The notes under the pieces: model-generated
Told to the model about the DNA's origin: nothing
What the model saw: only the letters and a program-made list of their open reading frames with translations
The model's database searches: none
Made by a program: the position numbers and the translations under genes
Shown here: positions 35,290 to 43,731 of the stretch, one piece after another
Layout: every line of letters begins with the position of its first letter
Position numbering within the stretch: position 1 is the first letter of the stretch
DNA from: Bacillus sp. 2205SS5-2
GTDB lineage: Bacteria > Bacillota > Bacilli > Bacillales > Bacillaceae_K
Direction of reading: 5' to 3'
Length of the DNA: 64,000 nucleotides
NCBI RefSeq assembly: GCF_037024155.1
Contig: NZ_JAYKTS010000012.1
Location: 51,670-115,669, forward strand

Positions 35290-35487
35290 ATGGAAGTAAA
35301 CCATAAACCATCAGTCAAACTTATTGGCGAGGACGGCAATATCTTTTCCATCCTTGGGCGAGTGAGTAGGGCGCTAAAAGAAGCTGGAAAAGAAGAACAA
35401 GTTAAAGAAGTCAGTGAGCGGGTGATGGCATCCAGCTCCTATGGTGAAGCCCTCCAAATCATCATGGAATACGTTGAGGTGGAGTGA
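35290..35487 (+). CDS. Small phage protein of unknown function
   Basis: A 65-residue protein (VKLIGEDGNIFSILGRVSRALKEAG, EVSERVMASSSYGEALQIIMEYVEV). ATG 35290 follows GATTGGAGGCAG; a longer in-frame start at 35248 precedes this SD. Similar small proteins are common in Firmicute prophages and ICEs next to ParB-methylases. No domain known to me. Confidence 0.65.
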   Translation: MEVNHKPSVKLIGEDGNIFSILGRVSRALKEAGKEEQVKEVSERVMASSSYGEALQIIMEYVEVE

Positions 35488-35493
35488 TGATTA

Positions 35494-35808
35494 ATGAAAG
35501 CATTGTTTGGAAGGAAAGTTAGTAATCTAGCGGAGCTGAAGGAAATCACTAAAGAAGCCGTTAAGCAAGGACAGCAAGGTCAAACCTACATCGTAACAAA
35601 AGTAGTGGAGTTAGAAGATAAGGATTTTCATACCTTTGCGCACGACTTCTTTAATGACCAGCCTTGGATCACAGAGGACGACGGTGGAGTGAATAAGAAG
35701 CGAGAGGCCCGCTGCATTAGAGTGATCAATAAAGATACGGGTGAAAAAGTTCTAGTGAACAGTGAAGGCTATAGTTATCCAAGATATACAGCAATTGAAA
35801 ACGACTAG
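35494..35808 (+). CDS. Phage protein of unknown function
   Basis: A 104-residue protein with a helical start (NLAELKEITKEAVKQGQQGQ), then beta-rich segments (YIVTKVVELEDKDFHTFAHDFF, ARCIRVINKDTGEKVLVNSEGYSYPRYTAI). It starts at ATG 35494, just after the previous gene, and ends before a terminator-like hairpin at 35811-35833. The family is recurrent in moron blocks, function unknown. Confidence 0.65.
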   Translation: MKALFGRKVSNLAELKEITKEAVKQGQQGQTYIVTKVVELEDKDFHTFAHDFFNDQPWITEDDGGVNKKREARCIRVINKDTGEKVLVNSEGYSYPRYTAIEND

Positions 35809-35810
35809 AA

Positions 35811-35833
35811 TGGGGCCTTAACGGGCCTTTTTT
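35811..35833 (+). terminator. Terminator-like hairpin
   Basis: TGGGGCC TTAAC GGGCC TTTTTT; short stem with G-U extensions and a T run. Confidence 0.55.
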
Positions 35834-35871
35834 ATTGGTCTATAAATATACGCATTTTGGTCAGGAATGAC

Positions 35872-35921
35872 TTGCTATTACTTGTGTTTAGAGTGATATA
35901 TGTACTACACCAAAACACAGG
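35872..35921 (+). promoter_or_regulatory. Repeated prophage promoter-like element, copy A
   Basis: TTGCTA (35872-35877), 18 bases, ATATAT (35896-35901), containing the core TTTAGAGTGATATATG. The dyad CTTGTGTTT (35881-35889)/AAACACAGG (35913-35921) encloses the core. It stands just ahead of the gene at 35933. Copies B and C are at 37124 and 53015. Confidence 0.6.
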
Positions 35922-35932
35922 AGGTAGTGAAA

Positions 35933-36685
35933 ATGGATCGAAAAGAAATGGTCAAAAAGCTAGGAGAATTTTTAGGAGTGAAACCCAAGTATCTAAACGT
36001 TCCAACCTTTGCCTACGAAATTATAACCGAGAATGAAACCTACACTATTGACAGGAAGGGCATGATTACAAACTCAGCCGGAGAAGTGAAATCCTTTGAA
36101 GAGATAATTAATCCTCCAGAGCCTGAAGAAGAAACAGGTAAGGAACAGCCTGCGGTTCTCGATTTGGATGGGGTTGAGGTAACGCTCCCGCTTGAGGGCC
36201 ACACCGGAAACACATTAAGAAATCTAATAAACATGCTTTTTAGCAAACAGCACTTGATCATGATGGCGTTTGAAACAAACGAGCCGTTGATAGATGAAAC
36301 CTTTCCGCAGGATTTTGATGAAAAGGAAACGAGCGCTATTGAGGAGTTTAAGAAGGCACTCGATGAACTTGGCCTTGAGAGGATTCCAGGCTTAGTTTTC
36401 GATTTTGAAAAGGAAACCTTCACTATCAAACTAGCAGCGCAAAACTTGGATTCAGAGAAAATTGCAGCCTTTCAAGACCTTACCGCATTCATCAACCAAA
36501 ATGCCAAAAAGCAAAAGCGAGCCACTTTCAAACGAGCACAGGATGACAATCCGAAATATGCCTTCAGAACCTGGCTGATTCGACTTGGGATGAATGGCCC
36601 TGAGTACAAAACCACGAGGAAGGTGCTCCTGCAAAACCTTGAAGGAAGTGGAGCCTTTAGAAAGGTGAGTGAGCCGAATGAATGA
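35933..36685 (+). CDS. Phage/ICE 'virulence-related' type protein of unknown function
   Basis: A 250-residue protein. ATG 35933 follows CAGGAGGTAGTG. The N-terminal 70 residues (KKLGEFLGVKPKYLNVPTFAYEI, YTIDRKGMITN) form a domain seen in many Firmicute prophages and ICEs, sometimes labelled virulence-related. A Pro/Glu linker (PPEPEEETGKEQ) joins a C-terminal domain (VEVTLPLEGHTGNTLRNLINML ... YKTTRKVLLQNLEGSGAF). It is the first gene after promoter-like copy A and overlaps the next gene by eight bases. No catalytic motif visible. Confidence 0.7.
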   Translation: MDRKEMVKKLGEFLGVKPKYLNVPTFAYEIITENETYTIDRKGMITNSAGEVKSFEEIINPPEPEEETGKEQPAVLDLDGVEVTLPLEGHTGNTLRNLINMLFSKQHLIMMAFETNEPLIDETFPQDFDEKETSAIEEFKKALDELGLERIPGLVFDFEKETFTIKLAAQNLDSEKIAAFQDLTAFINQNAKKQKRATFKRAQDDNPKYAFRTWLIRLGMNGPEYKTTRKVLLQNLEGSGAFRKVSEPNE

Positions 36686-36917
36686 GCAAATCTACCAAGC
36701 AATGATTCAGGGACTTAAGGCAACCATCATTGAAAAAGAGGTCGTCCTTGGCGAAGCGGATGCTAAAGAAGGAGTTATGGCCATTCTCGACTTGCTAGAG
36801 GATTTGGACCAATTTTGGAACAATGAAGAGGACTTGGATCCGAATGCTAGCGTCCTTGAAACATTCATTGAGGAAACAAGGAAGAAGTACAGTTCTGAGG
36901 TGAAGCATGATGGATAA
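36678..36917 (+). CDS. Small acidic phage protein
   Basis: A 79-residue acidic helical protein (YQAMIQGLKATIIEKEVVLGEADAKEG, ILDLLEDLDQFWNNEEDLDPN). ATG 36678 lies within the end of the previous gene with SD AAAGGTGAG. It overlaps the next gene by eight bases, so four genes here form one coupled unit. Not recognised. Confidence 0.6.
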   Translation: MNEQIYQAMIQGLKATIIEKEVVLGEADAKEGVMAILDLLEDLDQFWNNEEDLDPNASVLETFIEETRKKYSSEVKHDG

Positions 36918-37122
36918 ATTTTTTACACAAACATATTGTGATCGCTGTGGCGGCAGCTTAAAAAGTGGACGGATTATGTCCATGTACAATACCGATTGCA
37001 TTTGCTTAACGTGCAAGGATAAGGAATCCAAGCGGGCCGATTATGGTGAGGCGGTCGAAGCTGAACATAAGGAATTTAAGAAAGGCAACTACAATTATAA
37101 AGGCATTAAAGGTGATAATTAA
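36910..37122 (+). CDS. Small zinc-finger phage protein
   Basis: A 70-residue protein with one four-Cys zinc ribbon (YCDRCGGSLKSGRIMSMYNTDCICLTCKDKE, using CxxC ... CxxC) and a basic, Lys/Tyr-rich tail (EFKKGNYNYKGIKGDN). ATG 36910 (a preceding ATG at 36907 is also possible) overlaps the previous gene. Such small ribbon proteins are common in these moron blocks. Likely nucleic-acid or protein contact; function unknown. Confidence 0.65.
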   Translation: MDKFFTQTYCDRCGGSLKSGRIMSMYNTDCICLTCKDKESKRADYGEAVEAEHKEFKKGNYNYKGIKGDN

Positions 37123-37123
37123 C

Positions 37124-37173
37124 TTGATAATCCCTGTGTTTAGAGTGATGTATAGACATACCAAAACACAGGG
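37124..37173 (+). promoter_or_regulatory. Repeated prophage promoter-like element, copy B
   Basis: TTGATA (37124-37129), 18 bases, ATGTAT (37148-37153) with core TTTAGAGTGATGTATA. The dyad CCCTGTGTTT (37132-37141)/AAACACAGGG (37164-37173) is perfect over 10 bp. Confidence 0.62.
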
Positions 37174-37184
37174 AGGTTGTTTAA

Positions 37185-37400
37185 ATGACCAGAGATATGG
37201 TTCAGATGTTACAGGGGAATGTTGATGCGGTAAGAGGTTTGGAACTGCTAGTTCAGCAAAAGCGGGATCTAGAAGCAGCGGGATACCAAGAAAATGAGAT
37301 GTATCTTTTGCCGGGAATGTTAGTCCTACAACTTGAAGATGGAGAAGTGCGCTGGATGGTTTTTAATGGAGAATTCAAGATGGAAATATGGAAGAACTAA
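37185..37400 (+). CDS. Small phage protein ahead of terminase
   Basis: A 71-residue protein (MTRDMVQMLQGNVDAVRGLEL, QQKRDLEAAGYQENEMYLLPGM, LEDGEVRWMVFNG). ATG 37185 follows CAGGGAGGTTGTTTAA, part of the promoter-like dyad of copy B. It stands alone between copy B and the terminase genes. I do not recognise a function. Confidence 0.6.
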   Translation: MTRDMVQMLQGNVDAVRGLELLVQQKRDLEAAGYQENEMYLLPGMLVLQLEDGEVRWMVFNGEFKMEIWKN

Positions 37401-37473
37401 GGGAATGAATCAATTGGAGTCTATCAGGAGGTAGGCTCTTTTCTTATGCCAAATTTGAAAGGAGGTGGCGCCT

Positions 37474-37956
37474 GTGGCTCAACGTGGAAGGAAACCGAAG
37501 CCAACTGCACTGAAGGCATTAGAAGGCAACCCAGGGAAGCGTGATCTGAATCAGAAGGAACCGAAGCCTGAAAAGAAAGCACCAAGATGCCCATCTTGGC
37601 TGGAACCAGAAGCCAAGAAAGAGTGGCGAAGAATGGTCAAACAACTAGAGCAATTAGGAATCCTGACTGAAGTAGATATGGCTGCCTTTGCGGGATATTG
37701 CCAAGCCTATGCCAGATGGAAAGAAGCAGAAGAGTTTATCACCAAGCATGGAACCATTGTCAAAACCCCTTCAGGATATTGGCAACAGGTGCCGCAGGTT
37801 TCAATTGCCCAGAGTTATTTAAAGACCATGAACCGCTTCTGTGAGCAATTTGGATTAACTCCTTCATCACGGACTAGAATTGTGGCTGACAAACCAAACG
37901 ATGCAGAAGACCCGATGGAATTTATGCTCTTTCAAGGTGGTGGTAAGGGTGTATGA
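37474..37956 (+). CDS. Terminase small subunit, P27 family
   Basis: A 160-residue P27-type (HK97-like) terminase small subunit: RGRKPKPTALKALEGNPGKRDLNQKEPKPEKKAPRCPSWLEPEAKKEWRRM is diagnostic, followed by VDMAAFAGYCQAYARWKEAEEFI and RFCEQFGLTPSSRTRI. GTG 37474 is chosen because AAAGGAGGT ends eight bases upstream; an in-frame GTG at 37465 lies within that SD. It recognises the packaging site and regulates the large subunit. It overlaps terL by eight bases. Confidence 0.93.
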   Translation: MAQRGRKPKPTALKALEGNPGKRDLNQKEPKPEKKAPRCPSWLEPEAKKEWRRMVKQLEQLGILTEVDMAAFAGYCQAYARWKEAEEFITKHGTIVKTPSGYWQQVPQVSIAQSYLKTMNRFCEQFGLTPSSRTRIVADKPNDAEDPMEFMLFQGGGKGV

Positions 37957-39493
37957 CGAGGAAAAGGCTCAGCATGCCGTTAACTTTATCAACTGCCTAA
38001 AGCACACAAAAGGTCAGTGGCGAGGGGTTCCTTTCGACCTTCTACCTTGGCAGGACAAAATCATCCGAGACGTATTTGGTACGGTCAAAGAAAATGGATA
38101 TCGGCAATACAACACAGCTTATATTGAGATTCCGAAGAAAAATGGAAAGAGTGAAATTGCCGCTGCCGTAGCTTTATTGATGACTTGTGCTGATAATGAA
38201 TGGGGAGCAGAAGTTTATGGTTGTGCTTCTGACAGGCAACAGGCCTCGATTGTGTTTGATGTTGCGGTGGAGATGGTAGATCAGTCACCAGCCCTTAGGA
38301 AGAGATTCAAGCCCATTATGTCAATGAAACGGCTAGTCTATAAACCTACCAATAGCTTTTATCAGGTATTATCTGCTGAAGCATACACGAAACATGGTTT
38401 GAATGTTCATTCCGTTGTCTTTGATGAACTACATGCTCAACCAAACCGAGAGCTATTTGATGTTATGACAAAAGGTTCCGGGGATGCTCGTCTTCAGCCA
38501 CTGTTCTTTTTAATTACAACAGCTGGTACAGACCGAAATTCAATTTGTTATGAAATCCATCAAAAAGCGGTGGACATTATGGAGGGAAGAAAGATTGACC
38601 CCACATTTTATCCAGTCATCTACGGAATAAAAGATGATGATGATTGGACTAATGAAAAGAACTGGTATAAGGCCAATCCATCATTGGACCATACCATTGA
38701 CATAGAGAAAGTTAGAAATGCATTTATTAGTGCGAAGGAAAATCCAGCTGAAGAAAACATCTTCAGGCAACTGAGACTGAATCAATGGGTGAAACAATCG
38801 ACCCGTTGGATGCAAATGGAGAAATGGGACGCTTGTGATGATCCAGTCGATCTTGATAGTCTTCGTGGAAGAGAATGTTTTGCAGGACTTGACCTGTCAA
38901 GCACAACTGATATTACGGCTTTTGTATTGGTTTTCCCACCAAGGACAGATGCTGAGAAATTTATAGTTCTGCCTTACTTTTGGATTCCAGATGAAAACCT
39001 GAAAGTAAGAGTTAGGAGAGACCATGTTCCTTACGATATATGGGAGCAGCAAGGCTATATCAAAACGACTGAAGGGAATGTCGTTCATTATGGGTTCATT
39101 GAGGCGTTCATTGAAGAACTAGGGAAAAAGTACAACATTAAGGAAATTGCCTTTGACAGATGGGGCGCTGTACAGATGGTTCAGAACCTTGAAGGAATGG
39201 GCTTCACCGTTGTTCCTTTTGGGCAAGGATACAAGGATATGTCGCCAGCATCTAAAGAGTTGATGAAGATTACCCTTGAGAAAAGAATTGTTCATGGTAG
39301 TAACCCGGTTTTAAGGTGGATGATGGATAACATTTTTGTCAAAACCGACCCCGCAGGAAACATAAAGCCTGATAAAGAAAAAAGTACTGAACGTATTGAT
39401 GGAGCTGTTGCATTGATTATGGCACTGGATCGGGCAATCAGGAATGAAAATAGAGAGAGTGTTTATGATGGTCGAGGAATATTGATTCTATAG
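37949..39493 (+). CDS. Terminase large subunit
   Basis: A 514-residue packaging motor. It starts at GTG 37949, overlapping the small subunit. The ATPase has IEIPKKNGKSEIAAAVAL (deviant Walker A, about 60-77) and VVFDELHAQPN (Walker B, about 155). The RNase H-like nuclease has AGLDLSSTTDITAFV (about 312), FDRWGAVQM and DGAVALIMALDRA near the end with the other acidic residues. Length is typical of HK97-like TerL (about 510-560). It cuts concatemers at cos and pumps DNA into proheads. Confidence 0.94.
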   Translation: MYDEEKAQHAVNFINCLKHTKGQWRGVPFDLLPWQDKIIRDVFGTVKENGYRQYNTAYIEIPKKNGKSEIAAAVALLMTCADNEWGAEVYGCASDRQQASIVFDVAVEMVDQSPALRKRFKPIMSMKRLVYKPTNSFYQVLSAEAYTKHGLNVHSVVFDELHAQPNRELFDVMTKGSGDARLQPLFFLITTAGTDRNSICYEIHQKAVDIMEGRKIDPTFYPVIYGIKDDDDWTNEKNWYKANPSLDHTIDIEKVRNAFISAKENPAEENIFRQLRLNQWVKQSTRWMQMEKWDACDDPVDLDSLRGRECFAGLDLSSTTDITAFVLVFPPRTDAEKFIVLPYFWIPDENLKVRVRRDHVPYDIWEQQGYIKTTEGNVVHYGFIEAFIEELGKKYNIKEIAFDRWGAVQMVQNLEGMGFTVVPFGQGYKDMSPASKELMKITLEKRIVHGSNPVLRWMMDNIFVKTDPAGNIKPDKEKSTERIDGAVALIMALDRAIRNENRESVYDGRGILIL

Positions 39494-39597
39494 TACAAGT
39501 TCACATTGGATAATACTTTTGGTGTACAGACATTTGTACTACTTTTGATGAATAATATTCCAACCCTCCGAATATCGTTTAGTTGGGAGGGGATAAC

Positions 39598-40302
39598 GTG
39601 TTTATAATGGAATACCATCAAATTGATAATTTCCTTGATAGTTTTGCAGATTACTCAATTCTTAAAAAAAATGGGTTAGAACCAATAAATACTTTAGAGG
39701 ACTTACCAAGAATTATAAAGAAGTATAAAAGAAAAATATCTGAAGCGACTAAAAAACAGGGTTTTGATAAATTCAATTCAGGTGCATCGATGGATGATCT
39801 GTTAAATCTTTATACTCAGGTGGGTACAGATGAAACCTATACTCATAATATAGGTTTACCAAATGGTGATTTCTATAATTTAAGTTGGTCTATTCCAAAA
39901 ACTGAAAAGGTAATAAAAAAACACAAGTTAAATCCTAAGTCATTTAAGATAAAGGACATAGAACACTGTATTGCACCCGGAGCTGTGAATAAAAACACTT
40001 TAGATTTAGATAGATTCAATGAAGAGCCAATTTTTATCGTAGAACTTGATGAAAGAGTATTCATGTCACGTCCACCATATATCATAATTGATGGAAACCA
40101 TCGTTTAGCATGTCAATCGCTTAGAGGAAATAAGGAAATTAGAGGATATTTACTTTCTAAAGATATTCAACATGAAGCCTTCTTAGGTGAACTAGATTTA
40201 AAACTTTACCAAATTCAATGTAATATTCATATCATAATGGACTATCTATTCAGTCATATTTCAAAAAATGAAATGAAAAGGACATTGATTCCAATAGAAT
40301 AA
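39598..40302 (+). CDS. ParB-like moron protein between terminase and portal
   Basis: A 234-residue protein not belonging to the usual packaging set. GTG 39598 lies at good distance from SD GGGAGGGGA; ATG 39607 is the alternative. The motif YIIIDGNHRLACQSLRGN (about 160-176) is the nucleotide-binding loop of the ParB/sulfiredoxin fold, supported upstream by DIEHCIAPGAVNKNTLDLDRFNEEPIFIVEL, which is like the ParB 'I.P...N.R' strand. The gene is clearly more AT-rich than the genes on both sides, signalling separate origin. The function may be anti-host, DNA-binding or a nuclease; unknown. Confidence 0.6.
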   Translation: MFIMEYHQIDNFLDSFADYSILKKNGLEPINTLEDLPRIIKKYKRKISEATKKQGFDKFNSGASMDDLLNLYTQVGTDETYTHNIGLPNGDFYNLSWSIPKTEKVIKKHKLNPKSFKIKDIEHCIAPGAVNKNTLDLDRFNEEPIFIVELDERVFMSRPPYIIIDGNHRLACQSLRGNKEIRGYLLSKDIQHEAFLGELDLKLYQIQCNIHIIMDYLFSHISKNEMKRTLIPIE

Positions 40303-40367
40303 TCTTCACATTGGTCGTCTGTAATTTGCAGGCGATTTTTTATTTACTACTCATGGGAGTGAACCTT

Positions 40368-41591
40368 GTGAAAATACCATTGATATCTAGACTTTTTCAA
40401 TCAAGAGATGGACCAAAGAACAGCTTTTTAGGAAGTACTTACAGTATTTTCTTTGGCAGTACGACAAGTGGAAAAACAGTTAATGAAAGAACAGCAATGC
40501 AGACCACTGCAGTCTATGCTTGTGTCCGGATCCTTGCAGAAACCATTGCAAGTCTTCCGCTACATCTATACAGATACACTGACAATGGTAAGGAAAAAGC
40601 AGTGGAAAACAGTTTATATTATAAGCTCCATGATGAGCCAAATGCCGAGATGACTTCGTTTGTGTTTAGAGAAACACTGATGAGTCATCTTTTATTATGG
40701 GGAAATGCCTATGCACAGATTATCCGGGATGGAAGAGGCAATGTGCTTTCTCTTTACCCTCTACTGCCTGATCGGATGACAGTTGATAGAACATCTACTG
40801 GTGAACTTTTTTATGAATACAGAAAAGACACAGGCTCGGTAATCCTTCGGAGTGAAGAGGTTCTTCATATTCCAGGGCTTGGTTTTGATGGTCTTGTGGG
40901 GTATTCACCGATTGCAATGGCTAAAAATGCGATTGGAATGGCCCTTGCAACCGAAGAATATGGGGCTAGGTTTTTTGCAAATGGCGCTAATCCAGGTGGT
41001 GTTTTAGAACATCCTGGTGTGGTTAAGGATCCTGCGAAAATTCGAGAAAGCTGGAATGCAGTCTACCAAGGAAGTGGCAATGCCCATCGTATTGCAGTCC
41101 TTGAAGAAGGCATGAAATTTCAAAGCATCGGCATTCCACCAGAACAAGCTCAATTTCTAGAAACGAGGAAGTTTCAAACGGAAGAGATTTGTAGAATCTT
41201 TCGAGTCCCACCCCATTTAGTGGCAAACCTTGATAAAGCGACTTTTAGTAATATTGAACATCAGTCTATTAGCTTTATCGATAATACCATTATGCCTTGG
41301 GTGACAAGAATTGAGCAGTCTATGAAGAAGGCTCTGTTAAGTGAAACCGATAAGAAAGAGTACTTTATCAAGTTTAATCTGAATGGACGACTCCGAGGAG
41401 ATGCAGGTTCAAGAGCTCAATTCTATCAAATCATGCGACAAAATGGGGTCATGTCTGCCAATGACATTCGAGAACTTGAAGAAATGAACATGATTCCTGA
41501 AGAGCAAGGTGGAGATAAATATTTAGTCAACGGAAATTTTGTTGATATGTCAAACGCAGGAGCATGGACAGAAAAATACAAGGAGGGATAA
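40368..41591 (+). CDS. Phage portal protein, HK97 family
   Basis: A 408-residue portal. GTG 40368 has SD GGGAGTG; further in-frame starts upstream precede that SD. Typical HK97 portal segments: TAVYACVRILAETIASLPLHLY, VENSLYYKLHDEPNAEMTSFVF, LLLWGNAYAQIIRDGRGNVLSLYPLLPDRM, GYSPIAMAKNAIGMALATEEYGARFFANGA and PPHLVANLDKATFSNIEHQSISFI. It forms the dodecameric ring at one capsid vertex, through which the terminase packages DNA. It lies four bases ahead of the protease gene. Confidence 0.95.
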   Translation: MKIPLISRLFQSRDGPKNSFLGSTYSIFFGSTTSGKTVNERTAMQTTAVYACVRILAETIASLPLHLYRYTDNGKEKAVENSLYYKLHDEPNAEMTSFVFRETLMSHLLLWGNAYAQIIRDGRGNVLSLYPLLPDRMTVDRTSTGELFYEYRKDTGSVILRSEEVLHIPGLGFDGLVGYSPIAMAKNAIGMALATEEYGARFFANGANPGGVLEHPGVVKDPAKIRESWNAVYQGSGNAHRIAVLEEGMKFQSIGIPPEQAQFLETRKFQTEEICRIFRVPPHLVANLDKATFSNIEHQSISFIDNTIMPWVTRIEQSMKKALLSETDKKEYFIKFNLNGRLRGDAGSRAQFYQIMRQNGVMSANDIRELEEMNMIPEEQGGDKYLVNGNFVDMSNAGAWTEKYKEG

Positions 41592-41594
41592 GCC

Positions 41595-42278
41595 TTGAAA
41601 AAGAAATTTTGGAATTGGGTCAAAAACGAGGAAGGCAGGACACTTTTTCTTGATGGAGTGATTGCTGAAGATTCGTGGTTTGGTGATGAAGTGACACCCA
41701 AACAATTTAAATCCGAACTAATCAATGATGGTGGAGACATAACGGTTTGGATCAACTCACCAGGTGGCGACGTATTTGCAGCGAGTCAAATTTATAACAT
41801 GCTTATGGATTACAAAGGAGATGTAACTGTAAAGATTGATGGAATAGCCGCTAGTGCTGCCTCAGTCATTGCGATGGCAGGTGGGGAAGTTCATATGTCA
41901 CCCGTCTCTATGATGATGATCCATAATCCGATGACCATTGCTTTTGGCGATACAGCTGAAATGAAAAAGGCGATCCAGATGCTGAGTGAAGTAAAAGAAA
42001 GTATTATCAACGCTTATGAACTGAAGACAGGTCTTTCCAGGACTAAGCTCTCACACATGATGGATGATGAAAGCTGGTTTAATTCCAAAAAAGCGGTGGA
42101 GCTTGGTTTTGCTGATGCAATTATGTTCCAAGAAGGAAGTAATCAAGACTCATCCGATGAAGGGATTATTTATAACAAGATGGCAGTTGTGAATTCCTTT
42201 TTACACAAACTGCCACAGAAGAAAACAGGAACAGACATCACCATATTGGACAAGAGGCTAGACCTCTTGAAATTTTAA
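41595..42278 (+). CDS. ClpP-like prohead protease
   Basis: A 227-residue Ser protease of the ClpP/SppA fold used as the maturation protease in HK97-like phages. WINSPGGDVFAASQIYNML, DGIAASAASVIAMAG (catalytic Ser in AASAAS, about 90) and MSPVSMMMIHNPM (catalytic His, about 113) are visible, with a helical tail (RTKLSHMMDDESWFNSKKAVELGFAD). It starts at TTG 41595 with SD AAGGAGGGA. It would cut the capsid's N-terminal scaffold. It sits between portal and capsid genes as in related phages. Confidence 0.94.
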   Translation: MKKKFWNWVKNEEGRTLFLDGVIAEDSWFGDEVTPKQFKSELINDGGDITVWINSPGGDVFAASQIYNMLMDYKGDVTVKIDGIAASAASVIAMAGGEVHMSPVSMMMIHNPMTIAFGDTAEMKKAIQMLSEVKESIINAYELKTGLSRTKLSHMMDDESWFNSKKAVELGFADAIMFQEGSNQDSSDEGIIYNKMAVVNSFLHKLPQKKTGTDITILDKRLDLLKF

Positions 42279-42291
42279 GGAGGAGATTTGA

Positions 42292-43485
42292 ATGAGTAAA
42301 GTATTAGAACTACGTGAAAAACGAGCAAAAGTATGGGAGAAAACGAAGGCATTTCTTGATTCAAAAAGAGGGGAAGACGGAATTCTTTCCGCTGAAGATA
42401 CCTCTACCTATGAGAAGATGGAAGCAGAAGTTGTTAATCTTGGTAAGGAAATCGATCGATTGGAAAGACAACAGGCCATTGACCTAGAACTATCCAAGCC
42501 GGTTAACCAACCAATTACATCAAAACCAACGGGTGTTGAGGGGCAAAAAGCTGGACGAGCTACGGATGAATACAGAGAATCGTTCTGGAAAGCAATGAGA
42601 AACAAAAGTAATTATGATGTAAAGAATGCACTCCAGGTTGGGACGGATTCAGAAGGTGGTTACCTAGCTCCAGATGAGTTTGAAAGAACACTGATTCAAT
42701 CCCTAGAAGAGGAAAATATCTTCCGATCATTAGCCAAGGTCATTACGACTTCATCAGGTGATCGAAAAATTCCGGTTGTTGCTTCAAAAGGAACCGCATC
42801 ATGGGTTGATGAAGAAGGGTTGATTCCAGAATCAGATGATAGCTTTGGTCAGGTTTCAATTGGGGCCTATAAGCTCGCAACCATGATTAAAGTTTCGGAA
42901 GAATTATTGAATGACAGTGTGTTTAATCTTGAATCGTATATTGCAAAAGAATTTGCCAGACGGATTGGTGCCAGAGAAGAAGAAGCTTTCTTTGTTGGAG
43001 ATGGTACCGGAAAACCGACTGGCATTTTTAATGCAACGGGTGGCGCAGAATTAGGGGTGACAGCCACTTCAGCAACCGCTGTTTCAGTGGATGAGATTAT
43101 GGATTTATTCTACTCACTGAAATCGCCTTACCGTAAAAAGGCCGTCTTTGTGATGAATGATGCAACAGTTAAATTGCTTAGAAAGTTAAAAGACGGAAGT
43201 GGTCAATACTTATGGCAACCTTCAGTCCAAGCAGGGCAACCTGATACGATTTTAAATCGACCAGTGAAAACCTCAGCTTATGTTCCAACTGTTGCAGCAG
43301 GCGCTAAGTCGATTGCTTTCGGTGATTTTGGTTACTACTGGGTTGCTGATCGCCAAGGACGCTCTTTCCAACGATTAAATGAATTATATGCAGCAACGGG
43401 GCAAGTTGGATTTAAGGCAACACAACGGGTAGATGGAAAGCTAATTCTTCCTGAAGCGATTAAAGTGCTTCAACAGAAAGCGTAG
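42292..43485 (+). CDS. Major capsid protein, HK97 family
   Basis: A 397-residue capsid protein with an N-terminal coiled-coil scaffold domain (1-100: LELREKRAKVWEKTKAF, EAEVVNLGKEIDRLERQQ) that the ClpP-like protease would remove. The mature HK97 fold follows: LQVGTDSEGGYLAPDEFERTLI, KVSEELLNDSVFNLESYIAKEFARRIG, EAFFVGDGTGKPTGIF, FVMNDATVKLLRKLKDGSGQYLW and FGDFGYYWVADR. ATG 42292 with SD AAGGAGGAGA. Confidence 0.96.
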   Translation: MSKVLELREKRAKVWEKTKAFLDSKRGEDGILSAEDTSTYEKMEAEVVNLGKEIDRLERQQAIDLELSKPVNQPITSKPTGVEGQKAGRATDEYRESFWKAMRNKSNYDVKNALQVGTDSEGGYLAPDEFERTLIQSLEEENIFRSLAKVITTSSGDRKIPVVASKGTASWVDEEGLIPESDDSFGQVSIGAYKLATMIKVSEELLNDSVFNLESYIAKEFARRIGAREEEAFFVGDGTGKPTGIFNATGGAELGVTATSATAVSVDEIMDLFYSLKSPYRKKAVFVMNDATVKLLRKLKDGSGQYLWQPSVQAGQPDTILNRPVKTSAYVPTVAAGAKSIAFGDFGYYWVADRQGRSFQRLNELYAATGQVGFKATQRVDGKLILPEAIKVLQQKA

Positions 43486-43495
43486 GTGGTAGTTC

Positions 43496-43717
43496 ATGAG
43501 TAATGTAAAAAATTATACCGAACAAGGTGGAGATCGAACGGTCATCGGTGGGGAAATAGATATAACTCCCGAAGGTAAGTTAGCCTTTGATGGAACACCA
43601 TTAAGTCCAGCTGCACTTCAAGCAGATAGTACTGCTGCAGATGTAGCTGGGCTTGTTACTGACTTTAATGCTCTACTAGCAAAGCTGAAAGCGGCGGGGC
43701 TAATGAAATCTGTATAA
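43496..43717 (+). CDS. Head fiber protein
   Basis: A 73-residue protein: KNYTEQGGDRTVIGGEIDITPEGK and ADSTAADVAGLVTDFNALLAKLKAAGLM are the hallmarks of the phage head fiber family, whose C-terminal part anchors to capsids and whose N-terminal part is short here. ATG 43496 with SD TAGGTGGTAG. It follows the capsid gene, as is usual. It is likely a decoration protein on the head. Confidence 0.88.
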   Translation: MSNVKNYTEQGGDRTVIGGEIDITPEGKLAFDGTPLSPAALQADSTAADVAGLVTDFNALLAKLKAAGLMKSV

Positions 43718-43731
43718 GGAGGTAGACGGTG

